DNA of 64,000 nucleotides from Catenibacterium mitsuoka_A (GTDB taxonomy: Bacteria; Bacillota_I; Bacilli_A; Erysipelotrichales; Coprobacillaceae): assembly GCF_964259225.1 (NCBI RefSeq), contig NZ_CAXVKN010000003.1. One strand, 5' to 3'. Position numbers and translations under genes: made by a program. The notes under the pieces were generated by a model, which saw only the letters and a list, made by a program, of their open reading frames with translations, did no database searches and was not told the origin of the DNA. Below, piece by piece: positions 53,855-63,318 of the stretch. Every line of letters begins with the position of its first letter. Positions within the stretch are counted from its first letter, which is position 1.

Positions 53855-55288
53855 ATGGATTACGAAAGAGTCATCGGGCTAGAAGTACATTGCGAATTAA
53901 AGACTAATTCAAAGATGTTCTCTGCTTCACCAGTTACATTTGGTGAAGATCCAAATACAATGATCAATGAAGTAGACATGGGGATGACAGGTACATTACC
54001 ATGTTTAAATAAAAGAGGTGTAGAATTTGCGATTCGTGTATGTCATGCATTACATATGGAAATCGATGAATTACTATGCTTTGACCGTAAGAACTACTAT
54101 TATTCTGACCTTCCAAAAGGTTTCCAGATTACTCAGGATAAAAGACCTATCGGACGTAATGGTTATTTAATGATTGAAGTAGATGGAGAAGAAAAGCGTA
54201 TCGATATCGAAAGATTACATATGGAAGAAGATACAGCTAAACAGCTTCATTTAACTGATTATTCATTAATTGATTACAACCGTGCGGGTATCCCACTAAT
54301 TGAAATTGTCACTAAGCCTTGTATCCGTTCAGGTAAAGAAGCAAGTGCTTATCTTGAAGCATTAAGACAGGTATTCTTATATACAGAAGTATCTGATGCA
54401 AAGCTTGAAGAAGGCTCTATGCGTTGTGATGTTAACGTATCTATCCGTCCATTTGGTCAGGAAGCATTTGGTACACGTACAGAAATCAAGAACTTAAACT
54501 CTATCAGCAACGTTCAGAAGGCTATTGATTATGAAGCAGGACGTCAGCAGGAAGTCATTGAATCTGGAGGAGAAGTTCTTCAGGAAACTAGAAGATATGA
54601 TGAAGTAGAAAAAGTGACTACAGTGATGCGTTCTAAAGGGGATGCTGTAGACTATAAGTACTATACTGAACCAAATATCTTACCTATTAGATTAGATCAT
54701 GCATGGGTAGAACAGATCAAAGATGAATTACCTATGATGGCTGGAGAAAGAGAAAAACATTATGAAGAAGAATATGGTATTCCTAAGGTAGATGCGAAGA
54801 TTCTTGTTTCTACTAAGTCTATGTCTGATTACTTCAACGAAGTAATCAAATATACTAAGAACTATAAGAATGCTTCTAACTGGTTATTAGGTGATGTTTT
54901 AGCTTTCTTAAATAAGAACAACCAGTCTTATGATGATATTGAATTAAATCCAGAATATTTAGCTAAATTGATCAATTTTATTGAAGATGGTACTATTTCT
55001 TCTAAACAGGCTAAAAAGGTCTTTGAACCAATGATGACAGAAAATAAAGATCCTGAAAAGATCATTGAAGAAAAGGGTATGAAACAGATTTCTGACCCTA
55101 ACGCTTTAAAAACTATGGCGAATGAAGTATTAGATGCCAACCCACAGTCTATTGAAGACTATGCGAATGGTAAAGATCGTGCTGTAGGATTCTTAGTAGG
55201 ACAGGTTATGAAGAAGTCTAGAGGACAGGCTAACCCAGGTATGGTTAACAAGTTACTTGTTGAACTTCTTAAAGAAAGAATTAAATAA
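53855..55288 (+). CDS. gatB: Asp/Glu-tRNA(Asn/Gln) amidotransferase subunit B
   Basis: A 477-residue kinase-amidotransferase that phosphorylates and amidates mischarged Glu-tRNA(Gln). The cradle domain has VIGLEVHCEL, FDRKNYYYSDLPKGFQITQ and the RLHMEEDTAK metal/ATP site. The C-terminal helical and YqeY tail ends QANPGMVNKLLVELL. It lies 2 bases after gatA, with AGGGAGGA upstream. Confidence 0.95.
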   Translation: MDYERVIGLEVHCELKTNSKMFSASPVTFGEDPNTMINEVDMGMTGTLPCLNKRGVEFAIRVCHALHMEIDELLCFDRKNYYYSDLPKGFQITQDKRPIGRNGYLMIEVDGEEKRIDIERLHMEEDTAKQLHLTDYSLIDYNRAGIPLIEIVTKPCIRSGKEASAYLEALRQVFLYTEVSDAKLEEGSMRCDVNVSIRPFGQEAFGTRTEIKNLNSISNVQKAIDYEAGRQQEVIESGGEVLQETRRYDEVEKVTTVMRSKGDAVDYKYYTEPNILPIRLDHAWVEQIKDELPMMAGEREKHYEEEYGIPKVDAKILVSTKSMSDYFNEVIKYTKNYKNASNWLLGDVLAFLNKNNQSYDDIELNPEYLAKLINFIEDGTISSKQAKKVFEPMMTENKDPEKIIEEKGMKQISDPNALKTMANEVLDANPQSIEDYANGKDRAVGFLVGQVMKKSRGQANPGMVNKLLVELLKERIK

Positions 55289-55333
55289 CTATACTTTGCT
55301 TTATATCTTTGGTAAAATAGAAGGGTAAAGTAG

Positions 55334-55999
55334 GTGATTAATGTGTCCAAAGAAAGATTTCATTTTGATGATGAAGAAGACGTAGTTATCCAGACACCTA
55401 AGAAGAAGGCTGAAAAGAAGCCTACTCCTAAAGAAATGGGTATAAAACCTTCTAATAAGTCAAAAAAGAAAATTAAAACAAGATATATTGTGCTTGGAAT
55501 CGTTGCAGTACTTGTACTTGCACTTGGAATCTATTTATATAGTGCTTTAAAGGATGAAGGAGCTATATATGGTGATCGTTGTGAAGGACTTGTAACAGTT
55601 CAAAAGAGTGTCTTAGATGATACAGTCAACGAAGCTAAATCTAAACATAGTTCTATTGCATCTATGAATATTGAAACAGCATGTAAGCAGTTCAAGGTGG
55701 ATATTGAATTTACTAATGGTACATCAGTTAAAACTGCTGAAGAAATTTCAAAAGATGTTGTAAAAATCCTTGATTCTAAAGGTGGTCAATCTGCTTATGA
55801 AGGATCTGACTATACAGAATTACTTAATAAGCATAATGGTGTAAAACAGTATGAAGTAAACCTTTATTTAACTGGTGGTAACGATACTGATTTCCCAATG
55901 TATGGTACAAAACAGGCAGGTAAGGATGATATTGCCTTTACTCTTGCATCTGTAAAGGATCAAGAAACAACAAATAGAGCGAAAGCAACAGAGCAATAA
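55334..55999 (+). CDS. Single-pass membrane-anchored protein, unknown function
   Basis: A 221-residue protein. A cytosolic basic N-terminal tail (about 1-48, many Lys and Pro) is followed by one TM helix (about 50-70, ending LALGIYLYSAL) and an extracytoplasmic domain with no family I recognise. Two cysteines (DRCEGL and ETACKQ) could form a disulfide. The start is ambiguous: GTG 55334 has GAAGGG 8 bases upstream; GTG 55343 uses TAGGTGA. It lies between gatB and rlmCD and ends in a terminator. Confidence 0.7.
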   Translation: MINVSKERFHFDDEEDVVIQTPKKKAEKKPTPKEMGIKPSNKSKKKIKTRYIVLGIVAVLVLALGIYLYSALKDEGAIYGDRCEGLVTVQKSVLDDTVNEAKSKHSSIASMNIETACKQFKVDIEFTNGTSVKTAEEISKDVVKILDSKGGQSAYEGSDYTELLNKHNGVKQYEVNLYLTGGNDTDFPMYGTKQAGKDDIAFTLASVKDQETTNRAKATEQ

Positions 56000-56003
56000 A
56001 ATG

Positions 56004-56029
56004 AAAAGCGATTTTTAATCGCTTTTTTT
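56004..56029 (+). terminator. Terminator after the membrane-anchored protein
   Basis: A 9-bp stem AAAGCGATT/AATCGCTTT and a run of T. Confidence 0.83.
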
Positions 56030-56046
56030 AAGTGAGGAGGATATAT

Positions 56047-57393
56047 ATGAATAAGAGAGACCAATTTATAGGTGAATGCATCGATTATACACATGATGGT
56101 TTAGGTGTAGTAAAGCATGATAATACAACTATTTTTGTGAAGAATCTATTACTTCATGAAACAGCTAAAATAGTGATTATTAAGGTGCTTAAGAGTTATT
56201 GTGTAGGAAGAGTAGTGGAATTAAAGACACCTTCTAGTGAACGAATAGAGCCAAAATGTGACTGTTTTAAACAATGTGGTGGTTGTTCATTAATGCATAT
56301 GTCAGATCAAGAACAACAGTCTTTTAAGACTAATAGAGTGAAAGAAACATTCTTAAAGATTGCTCATCAGAACTTGAGAGTCAATGATTGTTTAATGGAC
56401 CAAGACCCTTATCATTATCGTAATAAGGTACAGGTTCCTTTTGGCAAGCAGGATGGACATATTGTCTCTGGATTCTATAAAGCACGTACAAACGATATCA
56501 TTAATAACGATTACTGTCTTATTCAGAATGAATTCTCTAATAAGGTCATTAAACGTGTTAAAGAATTATTTGAAAAATATCATATTCAGCCTTATGATAA
56601 AATCACTAAAACAGGCAATATCAAGCATGTATTAACTAAGACAAGCTATCATAAGAATGAAGCCATGGTTGTATTTATCTCATATAAGAAGAAAATCCCA
56701 CATATCCATGAAATCATTGATACTTTAACTCATGAATATCCAGAAATACGTACAATTATTCAAAATATTAATTCTCGTCATGATAATGTGATTTTAGGAG
56801 AAGAAGAAAAGGTACTATATGGAGAAGGGTATATTGAAGATACACTTTTAGGAAATACTTATAAGATTTCTATGAAGTCTTTCTATCAGATTAATCCAAG
56901 ACAGGTAGAAGTACTTTATTCTAAGGCCATTGAATATGCGAAATTTAAACCAACTGATGTAGTCATTGATGCATATTGTGGTATTGGTACTATTTCTTTG
57001 ACTCTTGCGAAACATGTTAAGAAAGTCTACGGTGTAGAAGTCGTTCCACAGGCAATTGTAGATGCAAAAGAGAATGCTGAAAGAAATCATATTACAAATG
57101 CGGAATTTGTATGTGATGATGCAGGTCATTTCATGACTGAATTTGTAGAAAGACATGAAAAGGTGGATTGTGTTATGGTAGATCCACCTAGAAAAGGATG
57201 TTCTACTGAATTCCTAGAAAGATTGACTACACTTTCTCCTGAACGTATTGTCTATATTTCATGTAATGTAGCGACTCAGGCAAGAGATTTAAATTATTTA
57301 GTGAAAAAGGGATATAAGCCTCTAGACGTACAGCCGGTAGATATGTTCCCGCATACACCCCATATCGAAAATATCTTGTTGTTAAGTAAATAA
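56047..57393 (+). CDS. rlmCD: 23S rRNA m5U methyltransferase, RumA/RlmCD family
   Basis: A 448-residue class I SAM methyltransferase that makes m5U in 23S rRNA (U747 and U1939 in Gram-positives). A TRAM domain leads, then the 4Fe-4S cysteines CDCFKQCGGC (about 71-80), the SAM motif DAYCGIGTISL, DPPRKGC and the nucleophile Cys in YISCNVATQARDL (about 405). ATG 56047 has GAGGAGG 6 bases upstream. Whether it modifies one or both sites is not visible. Confidence 0.92.
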   Translation: MNKRDQFIGECIDYTHDGLGVVKHDNTTIFVKNLLLHETAKIVIIKVLKSYCVGRVVELKTPSSERIEPKCDCFKQCGGCSLMHMSDQEQQSFKTNRVKETFLKIAHQNLRVNDCLMDQDPYHYRNKVQVPFGKQDGHIVSGFYKARTNDIINNDYCLIQNEFSNKVIKRVKELFEKYHIQPYDKITKTGNIKHVLTKTSYHKNEAMVVFISYKKKIPHIHEIIDTLTHEYPEIRTIIQNINSRHDNVILGEEEKVLYGEGYIEDTLLGNTYKISMKSFYQINPRQVEVLYSKAIEYAKFKPTDVVIDAYCGIGTISLTLAKHVKKVYGVEVVPQAIVDAKENAERNHITNAEFVCDDAGHFMTEFVERHEKVDCVMVDPPRKGCSTEFLERLTTLSPERIVYISCNVATQARDLNYLVKKGYKPLDVQPVDMFPHTPHIENILLLSK

Positions 57394-57394
57394 T

Positions 57395-57634
57395 ATGTTC
57401 CCATTTAATGATGATCCTCATACTGCATGTATAGTATGCAGTCATGTACTTAATAAAGAAGAACCTATTACTTATATCTCTCATGATGAAGATGGTATGT
57501 GGCAGTTTCTATGTGATAAAGAACATTCTATGGATGATGCAAGAATTGTATCTTTAGAAGAAGTCTATGCATTAGACCCTTCTATTGGTGAAGTGGCAGA
57601 TATGCCTTGTAGTTGTTGTATAAATAAAAAGTAA
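57395..57634 (+). CDS. Small Cys-rich protein of unknown function
   Basis: A 79-residue acidic protein starting 1 base after the rlmCD stop with no separate ribosome site, so it is presumably coupled. Recognisable features are CIVCSHVL near the start, GMWQFLCDKEHSMDDARIVS in the middle and a C-terminal CSCC. These may bind metal. It resembles small uncharacterised proteins with the W-x-F-x-C and SLEEVYALDPS patterns; I cannot name the family. Confidence 0.65.
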   Translation: MFPFNDDPHTACIVCSHVLNKEEPITYISHDEDGMWQFLCDKEHSMDDARIVSLEEVYALDPSIGEVADMPCSCCINKK

Positions 57635-57641
57635 AGTGAAG

Positions 57642-57666
57642 CCTCCTATGTATGTAGGGGGTTTTA
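57642..57666 (+). terminator. Terminator after the small Cys-rich gene
   Basis: CCTCCTA with TAGGGGG (one G-U), followed by TTTTATAT. Confidence 0.65.
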
Positions 57667-57697
57667 TATATTAGAAAAAGTAGAATTTGATCAGATA

Positions 57698-57817
57698 ATG
57701 AATATTGACTTAAACTATGCTAAAAATAATGATTCTATTTCTGTTGAAGAAACTTTTAAACGATTAGAAGAAGACATACAATTAAATTTGGTTATGAGAA
57801 AAACTTCTAAGAGATAG
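57698..57817 (+). CDS. Short open frame, antitoxin-like fragment (tentative)
   Basis: 39 codons from ATG 57698 (MNIDLNYAKNNDSISVEETF...) to TAG 57817. The frame is open upstream to about 57670 without a good ribosome site. The composition and the S-I-S-V-E-E-T-F-K-R-L-E-E segment resemble the C-terminal tail of small toxin-antitoxin antitoxins, where a helix follows a loop with a conserved Glu-Glu-Thr/Val-Phe. It could be a remnant rather than a gene. Confidence 0.35.
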   Translation: MNIDLNYAKNNDSISVEETFKRLEEDIQLNLVMRKTSKR

Positions 57818-57852
57818 TGAAATACCTATTTTTTAGAAGTTTTAATTATTTA

Positions 57853-58038
57853 TCAGTCATGTTGTTTCTTCATTTTAGCCATTAAAGCTAAAATTTCCTG
57901 TGGGTTTGTTAACTGACGTCCAGGAAGTGTCTGTTTAGGTGTGCGGTCACGCTCGGCTTCATTAATTGCATCTACAAAACGCTTTACACTATCTGGCTTT
58001 GATATAACAAAATTATGAGTAATACTTGAAGTGGGCAT
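57853..58038 (-). CDS. Small antitoxin-like protein (61 residues)
   Basis: MPTSSITHNFVISKPDSVKR opens the protein; it is followed by DRTPKQTLPGRQLTNPQEIL and a basic C-terminal AKMKKQHD. The sequence resembles small Firmicutes proteins often found as antitoxin-like partners beside toxin or accessory genes, but no toxin gene is adjacent here. It has a clear ribosome site (AGGAGA) and promoter on the minus strand, so it is very probably expressed. Function not assigned. Confidence 0.65.
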   Translation of the reverse strand: MPTSSITHNFVISKPDSVKRFVDAINEAERDRTPKQTLPGRQLTNPQEILALMAKMKKQHD

Positions 58039-58063
58039 ACTGATATCTCCTATTTTCTACTTT

Positions 58064-58092
58064 ATTATAGGCAATGTGATATAAGAATACAA
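58064..58092 (-). promoter_or_regulatory. Promoter of the small minus-strand gene
   Basis: On the minus strand, TTGTAT (58092-58087), a 17-base spacer and TATAAT (58069-58064). The remaining bases up to 58297 hold no supported gene; the next gene's ribosome site GCGAGGAAA lies at about 58282-58290. Confidence 0.6.
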
Positions 58093-58297
58093 TCTTGAAA
58101 TTTACAATTAATTTAGAATGATATGTAAACAAAATGGTTATCTCAAAAATGACAATTAACTTCTGCTCCCTGTAATGATAAATGGACTTTGTGCAAAGCA
58201 TATGATAATTGTATCTTAATTCTCTTTACAGAGCTTTTATGTTGAATGATAAACAGAGAGGTATTAAAATTTATATATGAAAGCGAGGAAATAACCA

Positions 58298-58876
58298 ATG
58301 AGTAGAAGAGTTAATAGAATACCTGTCGTTCTTGAAACAGGTAATGTAAAAGAATTACCTCAAGAAGATATCAAGATGATATTAAGAGCAGCTGATATGT
58401 GTATTATGAAAGCAGGAAGAAATATGCTCGCTAAGATATTGAAAGGTTCTAAAGACAAGAAGGTATTAGAATTAAAGCTAAATGAATGTCCTGCTTATGG
58501 ATATTATCATGATATGAAATTAGCCGATATTATGCATTATATTGATTGGATGATTGATGAAGATTATCTTCAAATTAAATATGATAGACGTCTTCCATTA
58601 CTGGTATTTTCTGATCAAGGATGGGAGATAGAGAAAGAAACATTTGCTCAGGAATTGTATCAACAGTTCTGTTTAGATGTAAAAGAAAATAATCCTCGTG
58701 TCATTCATAAACTGATCAAAGTAAATAGAAAGGTCATTTTACGTATACTTGATATTATTGAGGAAGAAGGCAATAAGGAATTTATTCCTTGTTTAGAAGC
58801 TTATAAAAAAATAGAAACAAAGAGAATTGGTAGACGTATTATTGAAGTAGAGAAGACAATTAAAGATAAAGTGTAA
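58298..58876 (+). CDS. RQC-minor-type winged-helix DNA-binding protein
   Basis: A 192-residue protein that resembles the RecQ C-terminal (RQC) winged helix found alone, the RQC-minor-1 family. Characteristic segments are RVNRIPVVLETGNVKELP at the start, AGRNMLAKILKGSKDKK, CPAYGYYHD and DRRLPLLVFSDQGWEIEKET. No helicase or HRDC domain is attached. Such solo RQC proteins are seen in Firmicutes as accessory genes; their role is not established. It is a single gene with its own terminator. Confidence 0.8.
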   Translation: MSRRVNRIPVVLETGNVKELPQEDIKMILRAADMCIMKAGRNMLAKILKGSKDKKVLELKLNECPAYGYYHDMKLADIMHYIDWMIDEDYLQIKYDRRLPLLVFSDQGWEIEKETFAQELYQQFCLDVKENNPRVIHKLIKVNRKVILRILDIIEEEGNKEFIPCLEAYKKIETKRIGRRIIEVEKTIKDKV

Positions 58877-58881
58877 AAGTC

Positions 58882-58935
58882 AAAAAAGTGGCAGGCAAGA
58901 AATACAAAATGTATATTGCACTGTCACTTTTTTTG
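58882..58935 (+). terminator. Terminator with a long loop after the RQC-minor gene
   Basis: AAAAAAGTGGCAG with CTGTCACTTTTTT (one G-U), a loop of about 26 bases and more T. Confidence 0.7.
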
Positions 58936-59651
58936 TTAAAGCATATCTCTGCATTCAAGAAACTCTATTTCTATCTGTTATATAGTATTTTATCCTTAAA
59001 TGCTTACAAATACAGTATTATGTAAATATTATATGTAAGCGTATACACTTACATATTTGTAATATTCCTACAAATAAACATTATATTTAATTATTACATG
59101 TCACAAATTCCTAAATATGGTACAGTCTGTAGGGTAATTAGGATTGAAAATGTAACCGCTGTCGTTTACTATATTTGTAGAAAGTAATAGGCAATTAAAA
59201 AAGCATTATTTTGAAAATGGTATATAAAGGAAGGAGGAATAAATTTTTTTTAATCGTCTATTGTATGTGATTGTTTGCTAATGATTGTGTTATCAATTGC
59301 ATAAGTGCACAGCTGAATCATATATTACTATGCTCTCTTATTTCTATAATTATTGATATGATAAAGTGGCAAAAAAGCTCTAAAGGTTAAAGAGGAACAT
59401 TTTAAATTTAATATGAATGACTAAGATAATGAGATTAAGTTTTTTAAAACATATTAACTTGAAATGATAAATACTTTAACTGGTGAGATGCGAAACATAA
59501 ATATAAAACTTATGATATGAATGTTATAGAATAACTTATTATTGCTAATAACAAACTATCTAGATTGTCAGATATTAAAAAGTGCCTTCATGCGATTGTG
59601 TTTATACAATTGTAAACGAATAATTAAAAATTGAAGAAAGGGGAAAAAACT
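58936..59651. other. Long AT-rich leader upstream of the first vWA surface protein
   Basis: About 700 bases with no supported gene. It includes GGAAGGAGGAATAAA then TTTTTTTTAATCGTC (from about 59229) and TTGCATAAG (about 59297), blocks that recur in the leader of the second vWA gene (about 62759-62826). An imperfect palindrome GTTTATACAATTGTAAAC (about 59600-59617) lies just before the ribosome site. This is likely a regulated long 5' region or the relic of a segmental duplication. Confidence 0.5.
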
Positions 59652-62515
59652 ATGAATGTTAAGAAATTCACGAGTTATGCAGTAGCATTGATGATGGGTG
59701 TCTCATTAGCACCTATAAATGCGAATGCATTAACGACTGATAATACATTGACCAAAGGTTATTATAACGATGCAAGTCAATGGGTTGAAGGCGAATTAAG
59801 TCAGACATTACCTGAAGGTATTCATTCAGTTGATAAAACAGCTGAAGCACTTGGTAACAACAATTATAAGATGAAGTTAAAGGTTGTTACTAAACAGAAT
59901 GTTGAAACATTTACCAAGAAGTCAGCGACAGTTCTTGTAGTGGATACTTCAAATAGTATGGATGGCAACCGTATTAGAAATTTAAGAGCAGCAGCAAATG
60001 AGTTTGTGAAGTCATATGCTGGTGATAAAGAAAATGTTGGACGTTATCTTGCAGTTGTTGATTTTGCAACTGATGTTAAAGTACCGTTAAATTGGACTGA
60101 TGTTTCTTCTACTAAAGGTAAAAACAAAGCATTTGAAGCAATTAACAATCTAAAAGCTCGTGGTGGAACAAACCTAGATGCTGGTATTAAACAAGCTACA
60201 TCTTTATTCTTAAAAGATGACGTGAAAGAAATTCAAAAAGCCAACAGAAATACAGTAGTATTAACTGATGGAAAACCAACTTACTATTTAGGAACTTGTG
60301 ATGATGAATTTTGGTCTTTTTACATACACACATCGAAATTGGTGGCATAACATACCATGTATATGGTAATGGTCAAGAGTGTTCTGAAAAAAATGTTGAA
60401 GCAACATCTGCAGATGCTAAGCTTCTCAGAGACCAATCTACAGTTTATACAGTGTGTTATGGCGCAGCCAGAGATATAACATATAGAGATGGCCCTACAG
60501 TTTCTGAATTCTTAAAAGGCAGTATCGCAACAAGTCGTGATAAAGCATATGATTCAAGTGAAACTGATGACTTAACTAAAGTATTTAAGGCTATTTCTGA
60601 AAGTGTTACAACTGGTATTACTGGTAAAGACCTAGAAGTATTTGATGGAGCAGCTCCATTTGTATCAGTAAGTCAATTACCTCCAACTGTACAGCCGGAT
60701 GCAAGTGGCTTTAAGTGGAAACTTGCAAATGCAACGACTACAACAGAAGGTACTAAAACTTATTATACTTATGAGTTAGAATACTATGTTACATTAGATG
60801 CAGATCATCCTGAATTTGAAGAAGGAAAACTTTATCCATTAAATGGTGAAACATATATTGCTATGCCTGATGGAAGTAAAGTTAAATTCCCAATTCCAGG
60901 TGCAACAGGAATCAAGTCACGTTATACAGTTACTTATACTGATGGCGTTGATGGTGAAGTCGTATTTGATGATCAGGTACATCCTGATTTAGTAGTAGGT
61001 ACAATAACACCTAAATTTGATGGAACACCTACAAGAGCAGGTTATACATTCACTGGATGGTCACCTGCAGTTGAAGAAAAGGTTACAAAGAGCATCACTT
61101 ACAATGCAACTTGGGTTAAGAACATGGTTCCAATCAATGCAGCACCAGTGATTCATGCAACAGATAAGACAATTGAAGTGGGTGATGAATTTAATCCAAG
61201 AGCTGATGTAACTGCAACAGATGAAGAAGATGGAGATATCACTAATAAGATTGAAATCTTAAAGAATGATGTCAATGTTAATGAACCTGGTATTTATGAT
61301 GTTACTTACAAGGTAACAGACTCTGAAGGCGCATCTTATACAACTACAATTAAGGTTACTGTTAATCCAAAGGCTGCAGATCTTAATGCATGTCCAGTGA
61401 TTAACGCAGCAGATAAGACTCTTACAGTTGGCGATGAATTTGATCCATTAGCTGATGTAACTGCTGAAGATGAAGAAGATGGAGATATCACTGATAAGAT
61501 TGAAATCTTAAATAATGAAGTAGATACAACTAAACCTGGCAAGTATGAAGTTACTTACAAGGTAACAGATAGCGGTGGCGCATCTCATGTTAAGACTATC
61601 AAGGTTACAGTAAATCCTAAGATGGAACCTCTAAATGCAGCACCAATCATTAAAGCCGAAGATAAGACTCTTACAGTTGGTGATGCATTTGATCCTATGG
61701 CTGATGTAACTGCAACAGACGCTGAAGATGGAAACTTAACTGATAAGATTGAAATCTTAAATAATGAAGTAGATACAACTAAACCTGGTAAGTACGAAGT
61801 AACTTACAAGGTGACAGACAGCAAGGGTGCATCATATACTAAGACTATTACAGTTACTGTAAATCCAAAGATGGAAGTATTAAATGCAATTCCTACTATC
61901 AAGGCTGAAGATAAGATTCTTACAGTTGGTGATACATTTGATCCTAAAGCTGATGTCACAGCAGAAGACGTGGAAGATGGAGATCTAACTGATAAGATTG
62001 AAGTATTAAAGAATGAAGTAGATACTACTAAGGCTGGTAAGTACGAAGTAACTTACAAGGTAACAGACAGAAAGGGTGCATCTCGCACTAAGACTATTAC
62101 AGTTACTGTAAATCCAAAGATGGAACCTCTTAACGAAGCACCAACTATTGATGTAACTGATAAGGAAATCACAGTCGGTGATAAGTTTGATCCAAAAGAT
62201 GGCGTTACTGCAAAAGATAAAGAAGATGGTAATTTAACTGATAAGATTGAAATCTTAAAGAATACAGTTGATCTATCTAAGCCTGGCGTATATGAAGTTA
62301 CTTACAAAGTAACAGATAGTAAAGGTGCATCTTGCACAAAGACTATTAAAGTTACAGTGAAAGAAAAAACTCCTGCTCCAAGCAAGAATAACGATAAAAC
62401 AACTACAGTAACTCCTAAGACAGGCGATTCTACAAATGTAAGTGCAGTGATTGCGTTACTTGCAGTAAGTGGTATTGCATTACTCGCATTACTAAAGAAA
62501 AAGAAAGTATCATAG
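59652..62515 (+). pseudogene. vWA-domain LPXTG-type surface protein with a -1 frameshift
   Basis: About 955 residues if the shift is repaired. A signal peptide (MNVKKFTSYAVALMMGVSLA) is followed by a von Willebrand A domain with an intact MIDAS DTSNS (about 97-101). The first frame ends at 60350. The second frame is open from about 60311, and the two join as DEFWSF|LHTHIEIGG if one T is restored in the CTTTTTAC run near 60317-60321. The rest has an InlB-type B-repeat (about 60920-61110), five Ig-like repeats, a sortase-type TPKTGD, a TM helix and a KKKK tail. It may be a true mutation, a switchable tract or a sequencing error. The start ATG 59652 has AAAGGGG upstream. Confidence 0.8.
61130..62374 (+). 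repeat. Five tandem 249-base repeats encoding DUF5011-like Ig domains
   Basis: Units begin at about 61130, 61379, 61628, 61877 and 62126, each exactly 83 codons. Each unit encodes A-P-x-I-x-A-x-D-K-x-x-x-V-G-D-x-F-D-P, then E-D-G-D-I/L-T-(D/N)-K-I-E-I-L-(K/N)-N, then a Y-(D/E)-V-T-Y-K-V-T-D block. Near-identical units imply recent expansion; copy number probably varies between strains. Confidence 0.85.
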
Positions 62516-62543
62516 TATAACTAAGATATATATCTAACCAAGG

Positions 62544-62569
62544 GACAGTCGAGAAATCGGCTGTCTTTT
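62544..62569 (+). terminator. Terminator after the frameshifted surface-protein gene
   Basis: GACAGTCGA with TCGGCTGTC (one G-U), then TTTTAT. Confidence 0.75.
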
Positions 62570-63318
62570 ATGCTGATTTCGGAAATATCGATAAAATATT
62601 GTGATAATAAGAAAGGTAAGCGCTGTGATGTTACAATTGACTAAATATGTTACGATATGGAGTGACTTAAAAGGCTGTCAATATTGAACATAAAGAATGT
62701 TTTGTTTATCATATTAGTATAAGCAACAGAAGTTAAAAAGAAGAGAATTGGTTTATAAGAAGGGAGGATATAATTCTTTTTAATCATCTGTTTACTATTG
62801 TTTGCTCATAATTGATTGCATAAGATGTACTGTTTGGATACTGGATGCATGATAAGAGATTGTTTTTCTTGTATTATTATGATTTATAGATGGGTGGGTG
62901 ATAAGTTGCTCTACCTACTTAGATCATTGAACCAATCACTTGATATATATATTTGGTATTCCAATGAATATACACCAATACAAATATAAAAATGGGAATT
63001 AAATGTAACATAAAGGTTGTTATGTATATATAAGTGTAAATGTTCATTGTATGAAAGACTGTAATATATTAAGTGGACTGATTTCTTTAGCTAATAATGT
63101 GAAAATAAAGAAACACTATGAACTAGAAATATAGGAACTCACCTCATATTCATAAAAGCATTCAGATATGATATTGAATATTGATGAATGGTCAATGTAT
63201 ATGATTATTTCAGAACTAGATAAAGTAATATGAAATCATAGAACTCCAGATGTGCACCTCATATCATTATTATTTTTATGAGTGAATAATAAATATTATT
63301 GAGAGGGGTAAGAAAACT
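62570..63318. other. Long AT-rich leader upstream of the second vWA surface protein
   Basis: About 750 bases with no supported gene. It repeats elements of the first leader: GAAGGGAGGATATAA then TTCTTTTTAATCATC (from about 62759), ATTGTTTGCT and TTGCATAAG (about 62817-62825). It parallels the first leader but is about 135 bases longer between the conserved block and the ATG. Confidence 0.5.

Noticed and set aside
60300..60330. Programmed -1 ribosomal frameshift in the vWA gene
   Set aside because: The T run gives no canonical X-XXY-YYZ site (the A-site codon TAC would not re-pair on TTA), and I saw no obvious downstream stimulatory hairpin.
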